Of a stretch of 10,076 nucleotides of DNA, positions 1 through 5,875 are shown in pieces. Origin of the DNA: Parachlamydiales bacterium (GTDB lineage: Bacteria; Chlamydiota; Chlamydiia; Chlamydiales; SM23-39); assembly GCA_003151315.1 (NCBI GenBank), contig PLXF01000076.1, forward strand, positions 1 to 10,076, in the 5' to 3' direction. The notes under the pieces are model-generated. The model searched no databases. It was not told where the DNA came from and worked only from the letters and a program-made list of their open reading frames with translations. Positions within the stretch are counted from its first letter, which is position 1; each line of letters starts with the position of its first letter. A program made the translations under genes and the position numbers.

Positions 1-822
1 GCCCAGCTCTCCCGAAAAGTGGAAGAGCGCGTAGGACACCGCCCCATGATGAGCGACTTGAGAGAATCGGGATGCCTGACAGGTGACGCACAGATCCAAG
101 ATGCAGAAACGGGCGAACTTTACACAATCAAGCAACTAGCTGAAAGAACAGAGCAAACGCCAATTCAGGTGTTCGCGATCGATCAAAATCTCAAACTCGG
201 CCCCCACACTCTATCGAAAGCCTTCTTCTCAGGTAAGAAAAAAGTGTATGAGCTGAAGACCCGCAGTGGTCGAAGCATTAAAGCCTCGGCAAACCACCCC
301 TTCTTCAAGCTTGAAGGTTGGACCCGCCTCGACCAATTAAAACCGGGCCAACACATTGCAATCCCCCGCTCGACATCTACGGATCTAACTATTCATTACG
401 GAAACACAGAAAACGATTTCACTAATACTGCAACTCTTCTAAAAACTAAACCTCAAATGTTAGCTCACTCAGGCGTGTATTGGGATGAAATCGCTTCCAT
501 TACCGACCTAGGAGAAGAGGACACTTACGATGCGACAGTTCCTGAAGTTCATAATTTCGTCGCTAACGACATCATCGTTCACAATAGCCTCGAACAGGAC
601 GCCGACGTTGTTATGTTCCTATTTCGTCAGGAATATTACGAAAAAGGGACTAAGGAAGGGATCGCCGAAATCATTGTCTCCAAAAATCGTCACGGAGAGG
701 TTGGAGATGTCAATCTAGCCTTCCTCAAAGAAATCGCCAAATTCTCCAATTACACCCCAATGAACGCCCCCGCTCCAGCTGGAAAAGGAAATAAAGAAGC
801 ATTTTCAGCGTTTTCAGTATAA
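1..822 (+). CDS. dnaB: Replicative DNA helicase DnaB, C-terminal part, interrupted by an in-frame intein (5' end outside window)
   Basis: DnaB is the hexameric replicative helicase that unwinds DNA ahead of the replisome. The reading frame is open from base 1 (AQLSRKVEERVGHRP), so the start lies upstream; the GTG at 19 is an internal codon. The host sequence reads ...HRPMMSDLRESG, is broken by an intein at 73-585, and resumes as SLEQDADVVMFLFRQEYY, a conserved DnaB core motif near the C-terminal end of the RecA-like ATPase domain. It continues with KEGIAEIIVSKNRHGEVGDVNLAF, typical of the DnaB C-terminus, and ends in a short Ala/Pro/Gly tail. No obvious terminator follows the TAA. In Chlamydia dnaB precedes mnmG and lplA (from memory); here two genes and a mobile-looking element lie between dnaB and mnmG. 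Identification is firm. Only the last quarter or so of the host protein is visible. Confidence 0.96.
   Translation, partial: AQLSRKVEERVGHRPMMSDLRESGCLTGDAQIQDAETGELYTIKQLAERTEQTPIQVFAIDQNLKLGPHTLSKAFFSGKKKVYELKTRSGRSIKASANHPFFKLEGWTRLDQLKPGQHIAIPRSTSTDLTIHYGNTENDFTNTATLLKTKPQMLAHSGVYWDEIASITDLGEEDTYDATVPEVHNFVANDIIVHNSLEQDADVVMFLFRQEYYEKGTKEGIAEIIVSKNRHGEVGDVNLAFLKEIAKFSNYTPMNAPAPAGKGNKEAFSAFSV
73..585 (+). other. DnaB mini-intein (171 residues), no homing endonuclease
   Basis: This in-frame protein-splicing element lies between host residues RESG and SLEQD. It starts with Cys1 in block A (CLTGDAQIQD) and ends with block G (IIVHN: penultimate His170, terminal Asn171), followed by Ser as the +1 nucleophile. 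Block B is GRSIKASANHPF (residues 66-77), where the usual T-x-x-H is S72-x-x-H75. Block F includes VYWDEIASI and ends VPEVHNFVANDIIVHN, almost the same as the Synechocystis DnaB intein as I remember it, which uses the same insertion site. Only about 35 residues (roughly 99-134) join the two splicing halves, with no LAGLIDADG motifs, so it cannot home by itself. All main catalytic residues are present, so splicing is expected. The Thr-to-Ser change in block B is conservative. Confidence 0.95.
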
Positions 823-846
823 ATACTAATTTAACTTTAAAATACA

Positions 847-875
847 TTGAAAAAACCAAAAAGTTGATTTATAAT
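847..875 (+). promoter_or_regulatory. Sigma70-type promoter for the repeat-protein gene
   Basis: TTGAAA (847-852) and TATAAT (870-875) are separated by exactly 17 bases in a very AT-rich stretch. The -10 is a consensus match and the -35 has five of six. Transcription would start near 882, giving a leader of about 20 bases before the GTG at 903. The match is strong enough to expect high constitutive activity from the vegetative sigma factor (sigma66 in chlamydiae). No operator-like palindrome is seen beside it. Confidence 0.8.
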
Positions 876-902
876 TAACATAAAATTAACTTAATAGGTT
901 TT

Positions 903-2654
903 GTGATAACATCAAACTATTCCTTGAATCTACCTTCTTATACTATTAAAAACGCCCTACTTTGGGGAAACTTCAAGGGGCATTGCCTACGAGCCCAAGA
1001 GGGAAGTCTAGGAAATCGGATTGTACACGTTCTGATCGCAGCCGCTGAATTGCTACCAGTAATAAGCCAAATTGCCTCCCTTTTCGAGATGCTAATTGCG
1101 TGCAATACGCCTCGAAACATTCATATACCTAATGTCCAAGCTGCGCCCATCCAACTTCCGCGTCCAATTGTCCCTGTAAATAATCCCGCACTACTTACCG
1201 ATCTTTCCCTCGAACAGGTTCAAAAAAAACTTCCTGATTTATCAGAAAACGATTTATTACATATTTCTGATGAATATTTACCTCAACTCAATTTGAGAGA
1301 CCTACCTGCGGCAAAATGCAGAGCTATTTTCAATAATCGTGACCTTAATGAAAATAAAAGACGCTTTGCCCTTCTTACTGCCTCACAAGTTCAGCAAATT
1401 CTTCCTAAATTGAACCCACACCAGTATCTCTTCCTTTCTGACTCCCAATTACAGAAATTGGATTTCATCTCTCTTTTTTCATCCCAACTTAAACATCTTT
1501 TTTCTTATAAGTTACGAAACGAAAATAAAAGACGCTTTGCTCTTCTTACAGCTCCACAAGTTCAGCAAATTCTTCCTAAATTGGGCGAGGAGCTACACAA
1601 ATTCATTTCCGATGCCCAGCTACCACAACTCGATTTGGCTCGATTTTCCCAACTCCAACTTGAACAACTTTTCCCTTTTGATCTTTACTTCCCTGAGCTA
1701 CTCCGCGTCAGCGAACTCTTTGCGCTTCTTACAGCCTCACAAGTTCAGCAAATTCTTCCTGCATTGCGCCATGAGCAATACGACTTCATTTCCGATGCCC
1801 AGCTACTACAACTCGATTTAGCTCGATTTTCCCAACTCCAGCTTAAGCGATTTTTTTCCTGGAGTTCTGCTCCACAAACTTGGGATGAAATTCGACAAAA
1901 CGAACGTAATAAAAAACGTTTTGCTCTTCTTACTGCCTCACAAGTTCAGCAAATTCTTCCTAAATTGGGCGACAAAGTTCTTTTTATTTCCAATGCCCAA
2001 TTACCACAACTCGATTTTTCTCTCCTTTCTCATCTCCAGCTTAAAGAACTTTTTACTTTCGATCATTTTAATCTAGCCGAAACCAGAAGACGCTTCGCTC
2101 TTCTTACAGCCTCACAAGTTCAGCAAATTCTTCCTAATTGGGAACGGTGGCAATACAAATTAATTTCCGATGCCCAGTTACCACAACTCGATTTTTCTCT
2201 CCTTTCTCATCTCCAGCTTAAAGAACTTTTTACTTTCGATCATTTTAATCTAGCCGAAACCAGAAGACGCTTCGCACTTCTTACAGCCCCACAAGTTCTG
2301 CAAATTCTTCCTAATCTAGACGACCCTCATTTTCAACTTATCTCCACCAAACAACTTCCCCACCTCAATCTAGATCAATTCCCCACAAAAATTTCTGAAT
2401 CTTTATTTCAAGGATATAATAAATCTGAATATTTATTTCAAGGATATAATAAAGCTGAAATCAGGGAGCGCTTCGCGTGTCTTACGGGCGGTCAAATCGT
2501 TAACCTTATTCCTAATATTCCGATGACAAACGTTAACTTCTATCAACGCCTCGCTAAACAGATCCTCGCGAGAGACTTTCTAAATACAGTGCCCCAAGAC
2601 GGGACTCGCCGACTTATCCCCGATCTAACTGAAATCGTGACTTCTTATATTTAG
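903..2654 (+). CDS. Large repetitive leucine-rich protein, candidate host-interaction effector
   Basis: Function unknown. The 583-aa product starts at GTG 903, preceded by a weak AGG (896-898). Residues about 35-66 (GNRIVHVLIAAAELLPV onwards) form one hydrophobic segment that could be a membrane or secretion-related element; there is no classical signal peptide. A proline-rich linker (about 77-93) follows. From about residue 95 come seven imperfect repeats of 57-67 residues, each beginning like FALLTASQVQQILPKL, then FISDAQLPQLDL, then SQLQLKELF, plus a degenerate eighth start (FACLTGGQIVNLIP). The repeats alternate predicted short helices rich in Leu and Gln, suggesting an alpha-solenoid binding surface rather than canonical LRRs. 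It has its own strong promoter and sits between dnaB and mnmG, which I recall as adjacent in Chlamydia, so it looks like an accessory insertion. Repetitive proteins of this kind in environmental chlamydiae are often suspected secreted effectors; that role is inference. Confidence 0.85.
   Translation: MITSNYSLNLPSYTIKNALLWGNFKGHCLRAQEGSLGNRIVHVLIAAAELLPVISQIASLFEMLIACNTPRNIHIPNVQAAPIQLPRPIVPVNNPALLTDLSLEQVQKKLPDLSENDLLHISDEYLPQLNLRDLPAAKCRAIFNNRDLNENKRRFALLTASQVQQILPKLNPHQYLFLSDSQLQKLDFISLFSSQLKHLFSYKLRNENKRRFALLTAPQVQQILPKLGEELHKFISDAQLPQLDLARFSQLQLEQLFPFDLYFPELLRVSELFALLTASQVQQILPALRHEQYDFISDAQLLQLDLARFSQLQLKRFFSWSSAPQTWDEIRQNERNKKRFALLTASQVQQILPKLGDKVLFISNAQLPQLDFSLLSHLQLKELFTFDHFNLAETRRRFALLTASQVQQILPNWERWQYKLISDAQLPQLDFSLLSHLQLKELFTFDHFNLAETRRRFALLTAPQVLQILPNLDDPHFQLISTKQLPHLNLDQFPTKISESLFQGYNKSEYLFQGYNKAEIRERFACLTGGQIVNLIPNIPMTNVNFYQRLAKQILARDFLNTVPQDGTRRLIPDLTEIVTSYI
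2001..2275 (+). repeat. Identical 98-bp direct repeat, recent duplication of one repeat unit
   Basis: Bases 2001-2098 and 2178-2275 are identical over 98 bp, at a spacing of 177 bp, which is exactly one coding repeat. They encode LPQLDFSLLSHLQLKELF and the following residues up to the next FA. Other unit pairs are clearly more diverged, so units 5 and 6 arose from a recent in-frame duplication or a gene-conversion event. Confidence 0.93.
2394..2453 (+). repeat. 30-bp tandem duplication (two copies) in repeat unit 7
   Basis: Two adjacent 30-bp copies (2394-2423 and 2424-2453) differ at one base and encode SESLFQGYNK and SEYLFQGYNK. Being a multiple of three, the duplication keeps the frame. 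It is a second, smaller-scale sign of array instability in the same gene. Confidence 0.93.
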
Positions 2655-2730
2655 TGCGGGTTGTGATTCCAGGATCGGTTTTTTAAGAGAGCAGGCAATC
2701 TTTTTTTTAAATATTCAAAATTTTTTAAAG

Positions 2731-2759
2731 TTGCCAAGTTTCTCTCTCTTCTCTACAAT
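2731..2759 (+). promoter_or_regulatory. Sigma70-type promoter for the bS22-like gene
   Basis: TTGCCA (2731-2736) and TACAAT (2754-2759) with a 17-base spacer, preceded by an A/T-rich stretch with T and A runs (2701-2729) that could act as an UP element. Start of transcription is expected near 2766. A strong ribosome-binding site, AGAAGGGAG (2778-2786), sits just before ATG 2790. This gives the 29-codon gene a complete expression unit and supports it being real. Confidence 0.78.
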
Positions 2760-2789
2760 AATGGCAATTTGAAAGCTAGAAGGGAGATT

Positions 2790-2879
2790 ATGGCTTCAGT
2801 TAAGAAAAAACGCAGAGCGAAAATCGCTAAGCACAAGCGCAAAAAACGCCGCCGTCGCGACCGCCACAAGAAAAAATAG
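2790..2879 (+). CDS. bS22-like / AURKAIP1-COX24 domain small basic ribosomal protein (29 aa)
   Basis: A 29-residue product starting MASVKKKRRAKIAKHKRKKR and ending RDRHKKK, with about two thirds Lys, Arg or His. The pattern KKRR-K-x-x-K-H-K-R-K-K-R...R-x-R-H-K-K-K matches the tiny bacterial proteins annotated as AURKAIP1/COX24 domain proteins or bS22, relatives of mitochondrial mS38. Members of this family bind rRNA on the small ribosomal subunit near the decoding region. The gene has a near-consensus promoter, a strong Shine-Dalgarno sequence and a plausible terminator further downstream (3075-3091), now separated from it by a palindromic element. It is short enough to be missed by gene callers. 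The family assignment is by motif recognition; direct binding to this organism's ribosome is inferred. Confidence 0.85.
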   Translation: MASVKKKRRAKIAKHKRKKRRRRDRHKKK

Positions 2880-2884
2880 ATTCA

Positions 2885-3064
2885 GAGGTAGTTGTAAAAC
2901 TCCTGGCCTCACCAAAAGGGCCATTTTGAGTCAGTTTGCTGAGGCTGCAAAGCAGCCTGAACCCCGCCGTTGGGGACATACTTGAAAAGTAGGACCCAGC
3001 GGCGGGGCTGCAAAGTGGCTCAAAAGGGCCCTTTTGCTGAGGTCGGGAGCTTTATAACTACCTC
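2885..3064. mobile_element. MITE-like palindromic element, 180 bp, with 54-bp terminal inverted repeats
   Basis: Bases 2885-2938 and the reverse complement of 3011-3064 agree at 46 of 54 positions; four of the eight differences would be G-U pairs in RNA. Both ends read GAGGTAGTTRTAAARCTCC inwards. TCA lies directly outside each end (2882-2884 and 3065-3067), consistent with a 3-bp target duplication. The centre holds a hairpin (AGGCTGC, loop AAA, GCAGCCT at 2942-2958) and a second 13-bp stem (2962-2974 with 2995-3007) capped by TACTT-GAA-AAGTA (2979-2991). There is no coding capacity. A GAG start, GTTGTAAAA-like ends and a T-N-A target resemble IS5-family (IS1031-type) elements, so a transposase of that kind might move it in trans; this is tentative. 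A structured RNA or double terminator is an alternative reading. Confidence 0.72.
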
Positions 3065-3074
3065 TCACACTAAA

Positions 3075-3106
3075 GCGGGCTTTTGGCCCGCCTATCCCCT
3101 CTTTTT
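3075..3106 (+). terminator. Rho-independent terminator-like hairpin upstream of mnmG
   Basis: Stem GCGGGC (3075-3080), loop TTTTG, stem GCCCGC (3086-3091), preceded by AAA and followed after about ten bases by a run of five T (3102-3106). The T-run is displaced, which weakens it as a classical terminator. If the MITE-like element is removed, the hairpin would start about a dozen bases after the stop of the bS22-like gene, so it is probably that gene's original terminator. It ends 24 bases before the mnmG start and could also limit read-through into mnmG. Confidence 0.6.
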
Positions 3107-3115
3107 CGACTCAAT

Positions 3116-4939
3116 ATGTGGAAATATCCAAAAGAATTTGACGTCCTCGTTATCGGTGCGGGGCACGCAGGATGCGAAGCTGCGCATGCGTCTGCCCGTA
3201 TGGGAGCTGAAACGCTTCTCCTAACGATGAATCTCGATACAATCGGGAAAATGAGCTGCAACCCCTCAGTGGGCGGAACGGCAAAGGGGCATATTGTCCG
3301 AGAAATCGACGCCCTGGGCGGCCTTATGGGAAAGGTGGCCGACCGAACCAGCATCCAATTCCGCATGCTGAACGCCTCCAAAGGGCCAGCCGTCCGCTCT
3401 CCTCGCTCCCAAGCAGATAAGGCCGCTTATGCCCTCGAGATGAAATTTCGGCTGGAAAATACCCCTCACTTAGAAATCAAACAGGGCACCACCGAAAGCC
3501 TTATCGTCAAAAATGGGCGAATCGTCGGCGTATCGACCCAAGAAGGGATCGAATATAGCGCCAAAACGGTGATTATCTCTTCCGGGACGTTTATGAGGGG
3601 ACTCCTCCATATTGGAGAGACCCATTTTTCTGGGGGAAGAGGGGGCGACATGGCAGCAACAGGACTTTCCCCTTGCCTCGAGGCGCTCGGCTTTCAGCTC
3701 GGCCGCCTAAAAACAGGAACTCCGCCTCGGATCAACCGCCGAAGCATCAACTTTTCTCTTTGCGAAGAGCAGCCTGGCGATGAGGGGGTCTCCTTCTCTT
3801 ACGACACCCCGGAAATCCGGATGCCTCAGGTCTCCTGCCATATCACCTATACGACCCCCAAAACCCACGAAATTATCCGCAGCAATCTCCATCGCTCCCC
3901 CCTTTATGCGGGCACAATCAAAGGGATTGGCCCCCGCTATTGCCCTTCGATCGAAGACAAGGTGGTCCGATTCGCCGATAAAGAACGACACCAAATTTTC
4001 TTAGAGCCAGAAGGGTTGACCACCAATGAGGTCTACGTAAACGGGATCTCCTCTTCACTCCCCTTTGACGTCCAGCTACAGACGATCCATAGCGTCGTCG
4101 GACTAGAAAACGCGGAAATTATGCGCCCCGCCTACGCCATCGAATACGACTATGTCAAAAGTGATCAGATCTACTCCACTTTAGAAACAAAATTAGTGGA
4201 AGGACTTTTCCTAGCTGGTCAAATTAACGGAACGACCGGGTACGAAGAGGCGGCGGGACAGGGGCTAATTGCGGGGATCAACGCCGCTTGTAAAGCCATG
4301 AATAGACCCTCCTTTTCTCTGAAACGGAGCGATAGCTATATCGGCGTGATGATCGATGATTTGATCCGCTTTGAACTAACCGAGCCCTACCGGATGTTCA
4401 CAAGTAGAGCTGAACACCGCCTCCTTTTACGCCAAGATAACGCCGACCTCAGACTTAGACCTATCGCCTATGAACTTGGGCTAATTACGGAAGAGCAGTA
4501 CCTGAGAACAAAATTTAAACAAGAGACCCTCGACGAGGAAACCAAGCGCCTCTCCCACTTATTTAAAACGGTAAACGGCCGAGGCACTAGTATAGCCCAA
4601 CTCATTAGCAGACCCGACTGGACCTACGAAACAGCTCTCGAAAACTGCCCCGATCAGGTGCGAGACTATGGGTCCGATCTCAATCAGCAAATCGAGCTTT
4701 ACCTCAAATATGCCGGCTATATCGAAAGGCAAAAAAAAGAGGTCTCCAAGCTAGAACATCTCGATGAGATTCGCATCTCTCCCACCTTTGACTACTCCGC
4801 TGTCATTGGCCTGCGGACAGAGGCGCGACAAAAACTCTCCCGTTTCACGCCCCACAACCTCGGACAAGCCTCTCGTATATCGGGAGTTTCCCCCGCCGAC
4901 ATCTCGATTCTGCTGATCTCTTTGCAGAAACAGGGATAA
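3116..4939 (+). CDS. mnmG: tRNA uridine-5-carboxymethylaminomethyl modification enzyme MnmG (GidA)
   Basis: With MnmE, MnmG installs the carboxymethylaminomethyl group on wobble uridine 34 of several tRNAs, using FAD, NADH and methylene-tetrahydrofolate. The 607-aa length is usual. The N-terminal Rossmann motif is GAGHAGCEAA (residues 14-23), followed by MSCNPSVGGTAKGHIVREID and IQFRMLNASKGPAVRSPR. The conserved GPRYCPSIEDK carries Cys276 (E. coli Cys277 equivalent), and TGYEEAAGQGLIAGINAA and PYRMFTSRAEHRLLLRQDNAD are also hallmarks. The C-terminal MnmE/tRNA-binding part ends with GQASRISGVSPADISILL. The ATG at 3116 (MWKYPKEFDVLVIGAG) is chosen over an upstream TTG at 3083, which lies in the terminator hairpin; chlamydial MnmG also begins MW. 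No Shine-Dalgarno sequence and no clear promoter are visible between the hairpin and the start. It leads a compact run of four genes. Confidence 0.97.
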   Translation: MWKYPKEFDVLVIGAGHAGCEAAHASARMGAETLLLTMNLDTIGKMSCNPSVGGTAKGHIVREIDALGGLMGKVADRTSIQFRMLNASKGPAVRSPRSQADKAAYALEMKFRLENTPHLEIKQGTTESLIVKNGRIVGVSTQEGIEYSAKTVIISSGTFMRGLLHIGETHFSGGRGGDMAATGLSPCLEALGFQLGRLKTGTPPRINRRSINFSLCEEQPGDEGVSFSYDTPEIRMPQVSCHITYTTPKTHEIIRSNLHRSPLYAGTIKGIGPRYCPSIEDKVVRFADKERHQIFLEPEGLTTNEVYVNGISSSLPFDVQLQTIHSVVGLENAEIMRPAYAIEYDYVKSDQIYSTLETKLVEGLFLAGQINGTTGYEEAAGQGLIAGINAACKAMNRPSFSLKRSDSYIGVMIDDLIRFELTEPYRMFTSRAEHRLLLRQDNADLRLRPIAYELGLITEEQYLRTKFKQETLDEETKRLSHLFKTVNGRGTSIAQLISRPDWTYETALENCPDQVRDYGSDLNQQIELYLKYAGYIERQKKEVSKLEHLDEIRISPTFDYSAVIGLRTEARQKLSRFTPHNLGQASRISGVSPADISILLISLQKQG

Positions 4940-4948
4940 TCGATTATT

Positions 4949-5875
4949 GTGAGCGCTATGCACACAGAACCCCCGCTCCTCCTCCTCGTCACCGAAAATG
5001 GATCGGTCAAATCTTGGTTTAAAAATCAATTGAACGAAAGATACAACCTCATCACGGCCGACAATCGAAACCGAGCTTTGACAGAGGCGCTAGTCTCCTC
5101 CCTCGATTTCATTATCGTCGATTCGCAACTAGAAGACACAAATCCTATCGACCTATGTCGAGAACTTAGGAATGTCAATACTACCGTTCCCCTCATCCTG
5201 ATCACCGGGAGATTGAAAAAGCAATATCGCAAAGAGGCGGCCAAAGCTGGGGTCACCGATTTTTTAAACACCGATTTAAACGCAGAAGAACTTCAAACTC
5301 GATTAGCGCAAGGGAAAAAGGCTACGCAAATCCGACATAAAATCGGTGGACTCTCCTCTTCCATCCCCATCCCTAAAATCGACCCCTCTCATGATTACTT
5401 AAAAAACAAAATCATTTTAACCGATGAAGTTGTTCTCCTCTTAGCTCAAGCAAAAAAAGAAAAAAAACCGCTCCCCATTTTAGTGATCGCCTTGGATCAA
5501 TTTCCAGAGATCGAGAAAAAAAAAGGCGCAGCCTATGGCGGGATGGTTCTCGATCAATTAAAAGGGCGCATTAAACCCTTTTTGCCCTCCGCAAGTGCTC
5601 TGATTTTGGCTCCAGAAGGGCAAATAATCGTATTTTTAACTCTTGCACGACCCGAAGAAGCTCACGTAACAGCTAAAGAGTTACAACACCACATCGAAGA
5701 AGAGCCCTTTGTCATAGCAGAAGAACCGCTCCATCTAACCGTTTCTATTGCCCTAAACTTACTCGAGGGGACCGAAATCGATTTTTATCAGGTGATTCAA
5801 GAGGCGGGAAAATATCTCAAACGGTCTGCCTCAACTACTAATAAAATCATTTCCCTGTATAAGGATTTTCCGTGA
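4949..5875 (+). CDS. Receiver-domain protein with degenerate GGDEF-like C-terminal domain
   Basis: The 308-aa product begins with a response-regulator receiver fold (about residues 8-122). Asp58 in FIIVDSQL sits at the phosphoacceptor position and Thr86 in LILITG at the switch position. The acidic pair is replaced (LLVTENG), and the conserved Lys-Pro is Thr108-Asp109 (FLNTDL). Residues about 175-300 follow the layout of a GGDEF domain (LVIALDQFPEIEKK..., LHLTVSIALNLLEG, IQEAGKYLKRS), but the GGDEF signature itself is gone (APEGQ around 221-225). Cyclic-di-GMP synthesis is therefore not expected; a binding or scaffold role is more likely, by inference. It starts 9 bp after mnmG, at GTG 4949 (AGGGA at 4932-4936, rather far); ATG 4958 is an alternative start. 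It ends in a GTGA overlap with the lipoate ligase gene, so it belongs to the same operon. I do not recall it between mnmG and lplA in Chlamydia. Confidence 0.72.
   Translation: MSAMHTEPPLLLLVTENGSVKSWFKNQLNERYNLITADNRNRALTEALVSSLDFIIVDSQLEDTNPIDLCRELRNVNTTVPLILITGRLKKQYRKEAAKAGVTDFLNTDLNAEELQTRLAQGKKATQIRHKIGGLSSSIPIPKIDPSHDYLKNKIILTDEVVLLLAQAKKEKKPLPILVIALDQFPEIEKKKGAAYGGMVLDQLKGRIKPFLPSASALILAPEGQIIVFLTLARPEEAHVTAKELQHHIEEEPFVIAEEPLHLTVSIALNLLEGTEIDFYQVIQEAGKYLKRSASTTNKIISLYKDFP
5861..5865 (+). promoter_or_regulatory. Ribosome-binding site fixing the lipoate ligase GTG start
   Basis: AAGGA lies six bases before GTG 5872, inside the end of the upstream gene. This spacing supports the overlapping GTG (GTGA with the upstream TGA) as the true start, with translational coupling. 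Confidence 0.7.

Larger units (their letters stand above)
1185..2471 (+). repeat. Seven tandem coding repeats of 171-201 bp
   Basis: In-frame repeats inside the preceding gene. Units begin at about 1185, 1365, 1536, 1719, 1920, 2094 and 2271, and a broken eighth begins at 2472. The best-conserved DNA is the segment encoding FALLTA(S/P)QVQQILP, nearly the same in units 2 to 6. Unit ends vary most (for example a longer tail in units 4 and 7). Unit 1 and the part after 2471 are the most diverged, as expected when an array grows from its middle. Confidence 0.9.

Noticed and set aside
19..822. A separate 267-aa gene starting at GTG 19
   Set aside because: The frame is open to base 1 and encodes continuous DnaB sequence (AQLSRKVEER), so the GTG is internal to dnaB.
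1537..2076. Alternative-frame ORFs inside the repeat gene (1537-1821, 1885-2076)
   Set aside because: They arise because the coding repeats repeat in every frame; their translations are Phe/Ser-rich and lack their own signals.
1185..2471. CRISPR-like array or non-coding satellite
   Set aside because: Units are 171-201 bp, all multiples of three, in one open frame with protein-level conservation.
2655..2730. Terminator for the repeat-protein gene in the T-rich stretch
   Set aside because: T-runs are present (about 2680 and 2700) but no convincing GC stem precedes them.
3083..3115. TTG 3083 as the mnmG start
   Set aside because: It lies within the hairpin loop and adds 11 residues not typical of MnmG; ATG 3116 gives the MW start seen in chlamydial homologues.
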